Notes under the pieces: generated by a model | The model's input: the letters and a program-made list of their open reading frames with translations, nothing else | The model's database searches: none | What the model was told of the DNA's origin: nothing | Shown here: one piece after another, positions 19,305-27,603 of the stretch | How the letters are laid out: each line of letters begins with the position of its first letter | Numbering within the stretch: position 1 is the stretch's first letter | Assembly: GCF_041080865.1 (NCBI RefSeq) | Contig: NZ_CP160906.1 | Location: 2,170,001-2,234,000, forward strand | Direction: 5' to 3' | Source: Psychromonas sp. MME1 | GTDB taxonomy: Bacteria > Pseudomonadota > Gammaproteobacteria > Enterobacterales > Psychromonadaceae | DNA length: 64,000 nucleotides | Program-made: the position numbers and the translations under genes

Positions 19305-20195
19305 ATGATAAAGAATCAAAAAAAAGCGATACTCTTTGCATTGACGGCAGTGTTAATGTGGTCCACTGTTGCTAGCGCTTTTAAGCTTACCCTCGCTTAC
19401 TTTTCTCCCATACAGATGCTACTTGTCTCCTCAAGCACCACCATTTTGGCATTGACTTGTATCTGTTATCTACAAAATAAACTCCATCTGGTTAAACATT
19501 ACTTCTTAAAGAGGCCCTTTTACTATTTAACCCTGGGTTTAATTAATCCATTTCTTTACTACTTGATCCTATTTGCTGCTTACGATTTATTGCCTGCACA
19601 ACAAGCGCAAACGCTAAATTACACATGGGCAATAACCTTGAGCATTTTAGCAGTTCCTTTTCTCGGGCAAAAATTACATAAAAAAGATATTGCAGCAATT
19701 CTACTTGGCTACTTTGGCGCGATGATTATCGCCACCAGAGGTGAGTTATTAAGTTTAAATTTCAGCAGCCCACTAGGGGTCTTTCTTGCACTGTTTAGTA
19801 CGCTATTATGGGCCATGTATTGGATTTTAAATAGTAAAAATAGCGCAGATCCTATTGTATCGTTACTACTCTCTTTTGTACTTGCTCTACCAGTAATTAT
19901 CATTGCTACCCCGTTAATGAGTGATTTTATCATGCCAGATTGGCAAGGATGGATAGGTGCTATTTATATTGGTTTATTTGAAATGGGTTTTGCTTTCGTG
20001 GCATGGTTAACGGCGTTGCGTTATGCACAAAATACAGCGCAAATAAGTAACTTAATTTTCATATCTCCCTTTATTTCTTTGTTATTACTAAATTGGATAA
20101 TTAAAGAGCCCATCTATCCTGCAACCATTGTTGGCTTACTATTTATTATCAGCGGATTGCTGATTCAACAAATAAAAAGTAACAAATCAAGGTAA
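19305..20195 (+). CDS. EamA-family (DMT) transporter
   Basis: A 296-residue inner-membrane protein with ten predicted spans in two repeated halves, the EamA/drug-metabolite-transporter layout. AVLMWSTVASAFKL near residue 16 and LLWAMYWILNS near residue 165 are the equivalent openings of the two EamA domains. The C-terminal end is charged (IQQIKSNKSR) and cytoplasmic. Family members export amino acids or other metabolites; substrate is not predictable. It starts 60 bases after the binding-protein gene in the same direction, but nothing ties the two functionally. Confidence 0.85.
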   Translation: MIKNQKKAILFALTAVLMWSTVASAFKLTLAYFSPIQMLLVSSSTTILALTCICYLQNKLHLVKHYFLKRPFYYLTLGLINPFLYYLILFAAYDLLPAQQAQTLNYTWAITLSILAVPFLGQKLHKKDIAAILLGYFGAMIIATRGELLSLNFSSPLGVFLALFSTLLWAMYWILNSKNSADPIVSLLLSFVLALPVIIIATPLMSDFIMPDWQGWIGAIYIGLFEMGFAFVAWLTALRYAQNTAQISNLIFISPFISLLLLNWIIKEPIYPATIVGLLFIISGLLIQQIKSNKSR

Positions 20196-20445
20196 CTTTC
20201 ACCTCAATCAGATAACGCTATCAAACTCAATAATCTAGGCTAAATAAGTCTGGAGCCGTCTCTAATAGCAATCGGAATAAAGAGAGCAACAAATAAATTA
20301 TAAATAACTCACAAAAAGTTAACATTTAAACACACCATGAGTATTACAATATAGCTATTGTTTAGCAGCGACTATATTATTTTTCAGCAACACCTATCCC
20401 CCACCCACTATATTAATATAAGTAAAGAAGGTAATTAAACGGATA

Positions 20446-21723
20446 ATGCAAAATATCAGATATGTTAAAAAATCTTTGCTGATGACCGCCCTATCAAGCA
20501 CTCTCTTTCAACCTCTTTATGCAGCTGGGTTTCAGCTAAATGCCCAGTCTGCAACGGGATTAGGACGCGCTTTTGCCGGTGATGCTGTAATTGCCGATAA
20601 CGCTTCGGTTATGGCAAGAAACGCCGCGGCAATGATGTTATTTAAAAAAACATCACTCTCCTTGGGCTTAAATTTGATAAAGACGGATATTCAAGTAAAA
20701 GATGCAACGTATAACCAACAACATATCATTGCTCCCGGTGTTGGTTACCGAGATAGCGCTGACTATAACAATGCCGGTGATACTTCATACGCACCGAATA
20801 TCCATTTAATCGTACCTATTGATGAAAGGTTTGCAGTCGGCGTTAATCTTTACTCAAACTTTGGCACAAAGACTGAGTTTAATAATACTTTTGTCGCTTC
20901 TGAATACGGAGGACACACTGAACTTAAAACGATCAATTTAGGACTAAGTGGCGCTTACCGTTTAAATAGTCAATGGAGCTTTGGCGCAGGATTAGATGTC
21001 ATATATGGCGAAGGCAAACTGAAACGTAATCTCAACGTATACTCACCCATCGATGGTTCTATCTTGCAATCCAAAAAAGTACTAGATGCGGATATTGAGG
21101 GTGTCGGTTTGGGGTTTAATATTGGCACTGTATTTGAACTCGATGAAAATAACCGTTTCGGTTTATCCTATCGTTACAGCCCCAGAGTTCATGGCAAGGG
21201 GGATGTTAGCTATAATGGAGCTGAACAGCACAATGATACCGTCTATGTACCCTTACCGGATATGGCTGAATTTTCTGGTTATCACCATATTCCACAAACA
21301 CAATTTGCCGTCCACTATAGCGTGCAATGGATAGGTTGGTCTGCCTTCGATACGCTAGATTCAAAAGAGTTTGCGACAATTAATAATTATGAGTGGCAAG
21401 ATGCCATGCATTTTTCCTTAGGCGCAACCTATTACTTAAACAGTAAATGGACACTACGTAGCGGCTATATGTACGATCAGAGCGCACAAAATAAAGTCAC
21501 ATCAGTCTCTGTACCGGACTCAGATTGCCAATGGTTCTCAGCAGGTGTTAGCTACCATATTGATGAGAACGCAAATGTTGATTTTGGTGCAACTTACTTA
21601 CTGGGTAAAGACGTCAAGGTAAATGAATCAACGGAAAGTGACGGTGTAGAAATATCTGACTTACATGCAACGACGCATGCCAATGCAATACTACTCGCGC
21701 TACAATATAGCCAGCAATTTTAA
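20446..21723 (+). CDS. fadL: FadL-family outer-membrane fatty acid transporter
   Basis: A 425-residue outer-membrane beta-barrel that takes up long-chain fatty acids or similar hydrophobic compounds. The signal peptide ends near LYAAG, and the mature protein opens GFQLNAQSATGLGRAFAGDA, the FadL hatch signature, followed by VMARNAAAMM. The rest shows repeating amphipathic strands and ends with QYSQQF, a terminal Phe as used by the BAM machinery. The ATG at 20446 lacks a strong ribosome-binding site (AAGG lies about 17 bases upstream), so the start could be slightly different. Several FadL paralogues exist in related organisms, so this may not be the main fatty acid channel. The 250 bases upstream hold nothing I can name. 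Confidence 0.88.
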   Translation: MQNIRYVKKSLLMTALSSTLFQPLYAAGFQLNAQSATGLGRAFAGDAVIADNASVMARNAAAMMLFKKTSLSLGLNLIKTDIQVKDATYNQQHIIAPGVGYRDSADYNNAGDTSYAPNIHLIVPIDERFAVGVNLYSNFGTKTEFNNTFVASEYGGHTELKTINLGLSGAYRLNSQWSFGAGLDVIYGEGKLKRNLNVYSPIDGSILQSKKVLDADIEGVGLGFNIGTVFELDENNRFGLSYRYSPRVHGKGDVSYNGAEQHNDTVYVPLPDMAEFSGYHHIPQTQFAVHYSVQWIGWSAFDTLDSKEFATINNYEWQDAMHFSLGATYYLNSKWTLRSGYMYDQSAQNKVTSVSVPDSDCQWFSAGVSYHIDENANVDFGATYLLGKDVKVNESTESDGVEISDLHATTHANAILLALQYSQQF

Positions 21724-21742
21724 CTAAAATCAAAAATAGAGT

Positions 21743-21768
21743 GAGGTTGATTTATCGTTATCAACCTC
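21743..21768. terminator. Hairpin between fadL and the M48 protease gene
   Basis: GAGGTTGAT (21743-21751) and ATCAACCTC (21760-21768) form a 9-bp stem between two convergent genes. There is no T run on the plus side (GCATCCCC), so it may be only a weak terminator. Confidence 0.4.
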
Positions 21769-21839
21769 GCATCCCCTCGTGTCACAACACGCTCTAACAC
21801 CTGAGCGAGCACCTGACAAATATTATGGTCATTACAATC

Positions 21840-22630
21840 TTATTGCTGACAATTTTGACGTTTGACAGGGGTTATAGAAAGTTTGGCAATCTCTTTTTGT
21901 AAATCTTCAATTCGAGTGGAATGAGATGGATGTGTTGAGAGTAACTCAGGGGGTTGGTCCCCCCCGAAGCCGCTGCCATATTTTTCCATAACTCCACACT
22001 CTGCTGCGGATCAAACCCGGCTGCAGCCATTAAACGTAAACCAAGAATATCAGACTCAGACTCCTGTGCTCGACCATAGGGCATAAGAATCCCATATTGA
22101 GCCCCTAGCCCAAGTCCGGCCATCGCCATGCCTTGATATTCACTTCCGCTCATTGCGGCGCTAGAAAGTTGTAACCCCATATCGACTACCTGACTTTGAG
22201 ATAGCCTTTCGTTACCGTGATTAGCAAGGACATGAGCAATTTCATGGCCAATGACCGTGGCCAACTGATCTTGATTTTTAGCTACATTAAGAAGACCCGT
22301 ATATACACCTATTTTCCCCCCTGGTAATGCAAAAGCATTAACTTGTTCACTATCGAATACCACCACCTCCCACTCGTTAAAATCTTTGGGTGCAGGCAAC
22401 GTGCGGGTAATTGCGTAGCTAACACATTGTACATACTTATTTATTTTAGGATCGCTCTCAATCTTCTCCTGTTTTTTTAACTCAGAGAATGATTGTGCTC
22501 CAAGTTGTGACATATCGTTACCAGAAAACAGTAAAACTTGCTGCCGCCCCGTCGGAGAACTAGAGCATGCCGCCACTCCTAATATTACCGCAAGTAACGA
22601 AAATTTAAATAGAGGACGCAATGGGCGCAT
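21840..22630 (-). pseudogene. M48-family metalloprotease lipoprotein, frameshifted in a G7 run
   Basis: A periplasmic zinc protease of the M48 family (LoiP-like) involved in envelope quality control. The N-terminus carries a lipobox (VAACSS near residue 20), and HEIAHVLANH near residue 128 is the HExxH zinc motif; ESDILGLRLMAAAGFDP supplies the third ligand Glu. The frame as sequenced ends at 21872 after 252 residues, with an abnormal tail after ASGGT. In the other frame after the G7 run (plus-strand C's at 21959-21965) the sequence reads DQPPELLSTHPSHSTRIEDL and stops at 21840, a normal M48 C-terminus of about 264 residues in all. One missing G explains it. Catalytic residues are upstream of the shift, so the truncated protein might retain activity. 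Confidence 0.82.
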
Positions 22631-22874
22631 AGGGGGACTCCTTCCATAAGTATTGTAAAATAAGTATTGATCCTATTCGCTATTATAACTATTTAATAAA
22701 TAAAAAACACAAATCGCCTAATTCAATTATAATCCACTCCATTTCGTGACGCAGCCATAGTAAAAAATTTGAACTAATATGATTTGTAAACAAATAACGT
22801 TCACTGGGAATATTATATGGCTCATGTTATCCAGCTCACCATAAAATAATTTTTATAAACGAGGAACTCATACT

Positions 22875-23690
22875 ATGAAAAAACGCCTATTCGCTTGCAT
22901 TGCTTTAGTTATCGCAGGAGGCTTGTTTATCACAGCTTGCTCTGAAAACAGTGATAAACAAGTCATCAATGTGCCTATTTCTTCATTAGATGATTTATAT
23001 ACCTTATTTGATAAATACCAATACACCGATCAGCAATGGACTGAGGGAAATCATGAAATCCCTAGAATGACATTTGCAGGCGTTGGAGAAAAATGGGCTG
23101 AAAGCTCAAAAAACCTACCAGTACAAACGAAAAAAATGGTCTTTTTTCGCCTTATGGCACCACTTGCATTGATGGCCAACGAACAAATTTTAGCTGAACG
23201 AAAAATAGTCAAAACGAGTCCATTAAACTCAGAAAAACTAAGAGATCTCGCATTAAAATATAAAGTGATTGACGATCAAACAAAACAGATCGATGAAAAT
23301 GCGCGTAAAACATTATTAAAACGCGTTGATATCCTACCGCCCTCCCTCGTGCTGGCACAAGCCGCTGAAGAGAGTGGTTGGGCAACATCTCGTTTTACCC
23401 TAGAGGGCAATGCCTTTTTTGGTCAATGGGATTTTACCGGTAAAGGGATGAAGCCCCTGGCACAAAGAAGCGAGCTGGGGAATTATGGTGTGGCACGTTT
23501 TGATAGCCCACTCGCTTCCGTTGAGGCTTATATGCTAAATGTTAACAGCAATAATGCTTATCAAAGCTTACGCACTTTACGCAGTAAATTACGCGCTGAA
23601 AAAAAATCGATCACAGGTTACCTCTTAGCGGGTACGCTGCATAACTACTGGAACGTGGGCAAGCATATATTGACGGGATACGAGCTATGA
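22875..23690 (+). CDS. Bax-like glucosaminidase domain lipoprotein
   Basis: A 271-residue exported protein of the Bax/glucosaminidase group, likely an N-acetylglucosaminidase acting on peptidoglycan. The signal peptide ends in lipobox ITAC near residue 22, so it is probably lipid-anchored. The enzyme core is VLAQAAEESGWATSRFTLEG near residue 160, where the Glu pair is the presumed catalytic acid region, followed by NAFFGQWDF and YGVARFDSPLASVEAYM. An ACGAGGAA ribosome-binding site precedes the ATG. Its TGA overlaps an ATG of a 26-codon frame (see that entry). It is a neighbour of the M48 protease gene, divergently arranged, and both are envelope-maintenance functions. Confidence 0.82.
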   Translation: MKKRLFACIALVIAGGLFITACSENSDKQVINVPISSLDDLYTLFDKYQYTDQQWTEGNHEIPRMTFAGVGEKWAESSKNLPVQTKKMVFFRLMAPLALMANEQILAERKIVKTSPLNSEKLRDLALKYKVIDDQTKQIDENARKTLLKRVDILPPSLVLAQAAEESGWATSRFTLEGNAFFGQWDFTGKGMKPLAQRSELGNYGVARFDSPLASVEAYMLNVNSNNAYQSLRTLRSKLRAEKKSITGYLLAGTLHNYWNVGKHILTGYEL

Positions 23691-23767
23691 TAAGCCATAA
23701 CAAACTGCAACAAATTGATAAAGCCCATCTAGCTAAAGAGCCACTTATCCATTTAATTAACGAATAG
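23687..23767 (+). CDS. Possible 26-codon ORF overlapping the Bax-like gene stop
   Basis: An ATG at 23687 overlaps the stop of the Bax-like gene (ATGA) and opens 26 codons reading MISHNKLQQIDKAHLAKEP and a short tail ending in NE. The overlap would allow translational coupling. The peptide is hydrophilic and matches nothing I know; the frame may be chance. It ends before the hairpin at 23806. Confidence 0.2.
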   Translation: MISHNKLQQIDKAHLAKEPLIHLINE

Positions 23768-23805
23768 GTCATCTATTATAATAAACGCGCCCCATGGCGA
23801 CAAAT

Positions 23806-23829
23806 AGAAGCGTACTAAAGTACGCTTCT
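23806..23829. terminator. Bidirectional terminator between the Bax-like gene and metC
   Basis: AGAAGCGTAC (23806-23815) and GTACGCTTCT (23820-23829) form a 10-bp stem with a 4-base loop. It sits between convergent genes; TTTACCTC follows on the plus side. Confidence 0.65.
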
Positions 23830-23837
23830 TTACCTCT

Positions 23838-25022
23838 TTATTTACCGTTATTTAATGCACCATTAAAACGCACAAAAGCGGCCTCTAAATCGGCAATTAA
23901 ATCATCAACATTTTCAAGGCCAATATGCAAACGAATAAGAGGTTTACTGCTATCCCATTGTGTTGCACTACGCAATTTATCAATGCCAAACACACCTAAA
24001 ATAAGACTTTCATAACCTCCCCATGAAAACCCCATTTTAAAGTGTTTCATATTCTCAACAAAAGCGGTCACAGCCCGTTGATTTCCCTCTTTTAAAATAA
24101 AAGAAAATAACCCATTCGAAGCACTAAAATCACGTTTAAAGAATTCATGTCCTGGGCAACTAGGAAAAGCGGGGTGACGAAGACTATCGACCTCTGGTCG
24201 TTCAGCTAACCAGTTAGCGACCTGCAGTGCATTTTTTTCATGTTGCGCCATACGCACAGCCAGTGTGCGTAAACCGCGACTAGCTAGATACACATCATCA
24301 GGAGAAGTACATTGCCCTTGCAAATAGCTATTCTCACGAAGTTGATCCCAACATTTTTCATTGGCAGTGGCTGTACCTATCATCACATCAGAATGCCCAA
24401 CAATGTACTTAGTTGCAGCTTGAATTGATATATCAACCCCCATATCAAAGGGGCGAGAATTGATAGGTGATGCCCAGGTATTATCTAACATCACAACCAT
24501 ATCGTGATCATGTGCAATCGCACTTAATGTCGGTACATCTTGCACTTCCATGGTAATTGAGCCCGGAGATTCCAAAAATAACACCTTGGTGTTCTCTTTT
24601 ATTAAATCAACGATACCCGCACCAATCAATGGATCATAATAGGTTGTTTCAATACCAAATCCGGCTAATAAATTGTCACATAACGCACGAGTCGGTTCAT
24701 AAACACTATCAACCATTAATAGATGATCACCAGACTTTAAAAAACTCAATAATGACGCACTGATTGCTGCACTGCCCGATGGGTAGAGTGCAGTTCCCAC
24801 CCCGCCTTCGAGTTCAGAAATTGCAGCCTGGAAGGCAAAGTGAGTTGGCCCACCGCGACGTCCGTAAAAAGGTTCACCATTGGCACGATTTTTAGCCGCG
24901 TAATTCATCTCTTCCATGCTTGCAAATAAAATAGTTGAAGCTCTAAATACAGGCGGATTCACAGCCCCATTGGTCCATTTTTTATCGCGGCCTAGACTCA
25001 CTATTTTTGTCTCTTTTTCCAT
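23838..25022 (-). CDS. metC: Cystathionine beta-lyase
   Basis: PLP enzyme of the gamma family that cleaves cystathionine to homocysteine, pyruvate and ammonia in methionine synthesis. It has 394 residues, the normal MetC length. Motifs: EPFYGRRGGPTHFAFQAAI near residue 50, LYPSGSAAISASLLSFLKSG with the phosphate-binding loop, MLDNTWASP with the Asp that holds the PLP ring nitrogen, and the lysine in QAATKYIVGHSD (near residue 210) that forms the Schiff base. YGRRGGPT is typical of MetC rather than MetB. It is a single-gene unit. All active-site blocks are intact. Confidence 0.9.
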   Translation of the reverse strand: MEKETKIVSLGRDKKWTNGAVNPPVFRASTILFASMEEMNYAAKNRANGEPFYGRRGGPTHFAFQAAISELEGGVGTALYPSGSAAISASLLSFLKSGDHLLMVDSVYEPTRALCDNLLAGFGIETTYYDPLIGAGIVDLIKENTKVLFLESPGSITMEVQDVPTLSAIAHDHDMVVMLDNTWASPINSRPFDMGVDISIQAATKYIVGHSDVMIGTATANEKCWDQLRENSYLQGQCTSPDDVYLASRGLRTLAVRMAQHEKNALQVANWLAERPEVDSLRHPAFPSCPGHEFFKRDFSASNGLFSFILKEGNQRAVTAFVENMKHFKMGFSWGGYESLILGVFGIDKLRSATQWDSSKPLIRLHIGLENVDDLIADLEAAFVRFNGALNNGK

Positions 25023-25116
25023 TTTATTCTTCCACCTTTAAATATTGCTAACATCGCGTTATTTAGTAAAAACATGTTACCATTTAAATAATCGATGAAC
25101 AGTATAAGGCCTAACT

Positions 25117-25596
25117 ATGCGTTTTCAATCAGAGTTTTCACTCAACCGCGAACATCTGCAAGAGTGCTATGATGAATCTTTACCATTTAGCAAAAATAAG
25201 ACGCCACGATATAAATTTATGGCACTACTCATTGCTGCGGCTATTGCCATTTTTATTTTCACTGATGATGAAGATATATTAGGCTACTTTCTCTTAGCAT
25301 TGGTCATAGTAGAGTGGTTTAGCTTTCGCTATCGACGAGCGTGGTGGCTTACTAGACAGGTATGGAGCAGAAATTCAGGCAATACTATCCATTTAATTAT
25401 TGATGATAAAGGCATTGAAATAAAAAGTGTATACAATAACAGTCAACTGCTTTGGGGAGATATTGCTAACGTTGAAGAGACAAGCAAAGGATTACTGTTA
25501 ATAGCTAACAATGGGGGAAGCCATTATATTTCCAAAAGCACAATCAGTGAACAGGCAAAAGCGTTCATTATTGAACATACTCAGCCTGAACATTAA
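25117..25596 (+). CDS. YcxB-like membrane protein, function unknown
   Basis: A 159-residue protein with a short cytoplasmic N-terminus (FSLNREHLQECYDESLP), two membrane spans at about residues 40-70 separated by a short acidic loop (TDDEDIL), and a soluble C-terminal beta-rich domain (VWSRNSGNTIHLIIDDKG, then QLLWGDIANVEETSKG). The 'W..I..V.....' pattern near residue 115 is characteristic of YcxB-like C-terminal domains. The stop overlaps by four bases with the end of the convergent small gene on the other strand. No specific role is known. Confidence 0.7.
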   Translation: MRFQSEFSLNREHLQECYDESLPFSKNKTPRYKFMALLIAAAIAIFIFTDDEDILGYFLLALVIVEWFSFRYRRAWWLTRQVWSRNSGNTIHLIIDDKGIEIKSVYNNSQLLWGDIANVEETSKGLLLIANNGGSHYISKSTISEQAKAFIIEHTQPEH

Positions 25597-25919
25597 TCAT
25601 CAAAATCCGCTAAGGTCATCATAGCGTGGACGCTATAAGCTGGTGTTTGATAGGGATGCTCAGCAATCAACGCCTGTAAAACGTTTTTTATTGATGCCTT
25701 AGCACAAACCATTTCGACTTTATACTCCGCGACACACTCTAACTGATCAATGTTCCCCAAAAACGGGGAGCTAGCGGAGAGCGGTCTAAATTGACCAGTA
25801 CCTAAAGTTTGCCAAGCACAACAATCATAATGGCCTATTTTTCCAGCCCCAGCCTTAAAAAGCGCGCTTTTAACTTGCTCAAGATGAGTGCTAGGCACAT
25901 AAAAAATAAGTTGATACAA
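25593..25919 (-). CDS. YqfO/NIF3-like small protein
   Basis: A 108-residue protein resembling the stand-alone version of the YqfO insert domain found in NIF3-family proteins, a CutA1-like fold. It opens YQLIFYVPSTHLEQVKSALF, then AGAGKIGHYDCCAW and TGQFRPL, and ends HPYQTPAYSVHAM, where the HPYQ-P-Y block is typical of this family. Such proteins are small cytoplasmic trimers or hexamers of uncertain role. It overlaps the YcxB-like gene tail-to-tail by four bases. Confidence 0.75.
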   Translation of the reverse strand: MYQLIFYVPSTHLEQVKSALFKAGAGKIGHYDCCAWQTLGTGQFRPLSASSPFLGNIDQLECVAEYKVEMVCAKASIKNVLQALIAEHPYQTPAYSVHAMMTLADFDD

Positions 25920-25977
25920 ACAATTCCCCTACATAAACAATTTCATTTAATATGAGAGAGAGTAAACCAACACCATA

Positions 25978-26604
25978 CTACAGGTTAATAAAATGAACAA
26001 AACCTGAGATACCTTCTAAAAGCATCTGTATACCAATAACAGCAAGAATCAATCCCATTAAACGAGTGGCAATACTTAACCCACCTTTACCAAGAACAGC
26101 GACAATTCTGGCACTAAACATAAAACAGACAAAGGTTATCAAACAAAGCACGGCAAACATGGCAATCGTCAGCCCAACTTCAGTCATCCCCTTTGAAGCT
26201 GCAAAATTCATCGCTGTCGCTATTGTTCCTGGCCCCGCTAAAAGAGGTACAGCCAGCGGTGAAATAGCAATATCATCATCTTCATCGGCTGACTCTGAAT
26301 CATGCATTTTAGAATTACTACCTTGTAACATATGATAACCAATCAAGAAGACCAAAATACCTCCGGCAATTCGTAAGGCTGGCATAGTGATCCCAAAAAG
26401 ATGGAAGATAGCCTTACCAAGGGCAGCAAATGCAACAATCACTAAAAAGGCAACAAACAACGACTTGATCGCTATTTTAATCTGTTCGGGGCGATTTCGT
26501 TCCGCCACCAAACCTGCAAAAATCGCAGTGTTGGCAATTGGATTCATAATTGCAAAAAAACCCAAAAAAACCGTCACCGCATGGTTTATAAAATCACTCA
26601 TCAT
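25978..26604 (-). CDS. MarC-family inner-membrane protein
   Basis: A 208-residue UPF0056/MarC protein with six membrane spans. It opens SDFINHAVTVFLGFFAIMNP, and IMNPIANTAIF and PLAVPLLAGPGTIATAM are the two repeated family blocks. Despite the name MarC, these proteins have no proven role in antibiotic resistance. The start is placed at 26604 because a GAGG lies 5 bases upstream; an in-frame start at 26664 would add a hydrophobic segment not found in the family. It is divergent from the nitrate operon, with 291 bases between them. Confidence 0.88.
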   Translation of the reverse strand: MMSDFINHAVTVFLGFFAIMNPIANTAIFAGLVAERNRPEQIKIAIKSLFVAFLVIVAFAALGKAIFHLFGITMPALRIAGGILVFLIGYHMLQGSNSKMHDSESADEDDDIAISPLAVPLLAGPGTIATAMNFAASKGMTEVGLTIAMFAVLCLITFVCFMFSARIVAVLGKGGLSIATRLMGLILAVIGIQMLLEGISGFVHFINL

Positions 26605-26704
26605 TTTTCCTCTAATAAAAAGTTCACAGTTAAAAACTATAATAGTAACAAAAAAAAAAGCCAAATAATCAATACCCTAAAAAAACTTACCGACTTCCCA
26701 CATG

Positions 26705-26751
26705 CTAACCATTCTGGTGCAATTCGATTAAAAATCATTAACCGTGGTGCA
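26705..26751 (+). promoter_or_regulatory. Pair of candidate NtrC binding sites
   Basis: ACCATTCTGGTGCA (26708-26721) matches the right half of the NtrC site perfectly (TGGTGCA) and the inner half of the left arm. A second TGGTGCA lies at 26745-26751, exactly 30 bases further, about three helical turns. Both sit about 65-110 bases upstream of the sigma-54 promoter, the normal distance for an NtrC enhancer. Confidence 0.6.
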
Positions 26752-26813
26752 TCTATCTATACTAAAAAACCACAAAACAAAGCAACACACTGATATTAAA
26801 GAAAATAAATAAG

Positions 26814-26829
26814 TGGCATCAGATTTGCT
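26814..26829 (+). promoter_or_regulatory. Sigma-54 (RpoN) promoter of the nitrate uptake operon
   Basis: TGGCATCAGATTTGCT matches the -24/-12 consensus TGGCAC-N5-TTGCW with one mismatch, and keeps the essential GG and GC elements 10 bases apart. It lies about 70 bases before the ANTAR regulator start. With the NtrC-like sites upstream it predicts expression under nitrogen limitation. Confidence 0.7.
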
Positions 26830-26895
26830 ATTAACCCAACAAGAGAGTGTTAAATAATTGTTACGCATTTATTAATTAAATTGATGGGCAATGAA

Positions 26896-27522
26896 ATGAA
26901 TAAGACAGATAGAGAAAATCATCAACATCAAAGTAATTCTATTTTGCTGGTGGAGGAGCAGTTCACGCATCACTCTATTTTGAAACAGACGCTAGAAAAT
27001 TCTGGATATGTTATTTGTAAGCACCTTCATGGGGAAACGACTCTTTATGAGGAGATCAGTAAATATGAACCCGATTTACTACTCCTCAACATTGTTCAGC
27101 CTAGCCAAAAAACATTACATGAACTGGCAAAAATACATCAATTAGCGCCATTAAACGTAATTATTTTTGCTGAAAAAGATTGCCCCCTATCAATGCAAGC
27201 ATCAATAAAAGCAGGCGTCAGTAGTTATATCGTCGATAAGGTGCCAGCTGATCGCCTCAATAGCATCATCTCAGTGGCACAACAACGATTTGTAGAACAT
27301 CAAGCACTGCGTGAAGCATTAGAGCAGGCCAAGACAGAGCTGATAACACGAAAATTATTAGAACAAGCAAAAGGATTACTTATGCAACAAAAAAACATAT
27401 CAGAGCAGCAAGCAGATGAAAACTTACGCCAAATGGCAATAGATAATGGGCAATCCTTAGCGGTTATTGCGCATAACGTTATTGAAGTCAGCGGTCTGTT
27501 ACAGATAAAAATAAAGCACTAG
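26896..27522 (+). CDS. ANTAR-domain regulator, NasT-like, with degenerate receiver
   Basis: A protein of about 208 residues with an N-terminal receiver-like domain and a C-terminal ANTAR RNA-binding domain (ITRKLLEQAKGLLMQQKNIS, then EQQADENLRQMAIDNGQSLA). NasT proteins use ANTAR to release a transcription terminator in the leader RNA of nitrate genes. The receiver has the acidic pair in ILLVEEQ and the late Lys in YIVDKVPA, but the phospho-acceptor Asp is replaced by Asn in PDLLLLNIVQP, so it should not be phosphorylated on that residue. It is the first gene of the nitrate uptake operon, 79 bases before nrtA. The start is uncertain; in-frame ATGs lie at 26884 and 26896 and neither has a strong ribosome-binding site. 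Confidence 0.85.
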   Translation: MNKTDRENHQHQSNSILLVEEQFTHHSILKQTLENSGYVICKHLHGETTLYEEISKYEPDLLLLNIVQPSQKTLHELAKIHQLAPLNVIIFAEKDCPLSMQASIKAGVSSYIVDKVPADRLNSIISVAQQRFVEHQALREALEQAKTELITRKLLEQAKGLLMQQKNISEQQADENLRQMAIDNGQSLAVIAHNVIEVSGLLQIKIKH

Positions 27523-27603
27523 GAGGTGACAATATAAAAATAAGAACATTCGCCACAATACTATTAATCATACAACATTAAATAAGAATAAAAGGACTTT
27601 ACT

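Noticed and set aside
27523-27603. ANTAR target hairpins upstream of nrtA
   Set aside because: The expected two small hairpins with hexaloops are not visible; the region is short and AT-rich.
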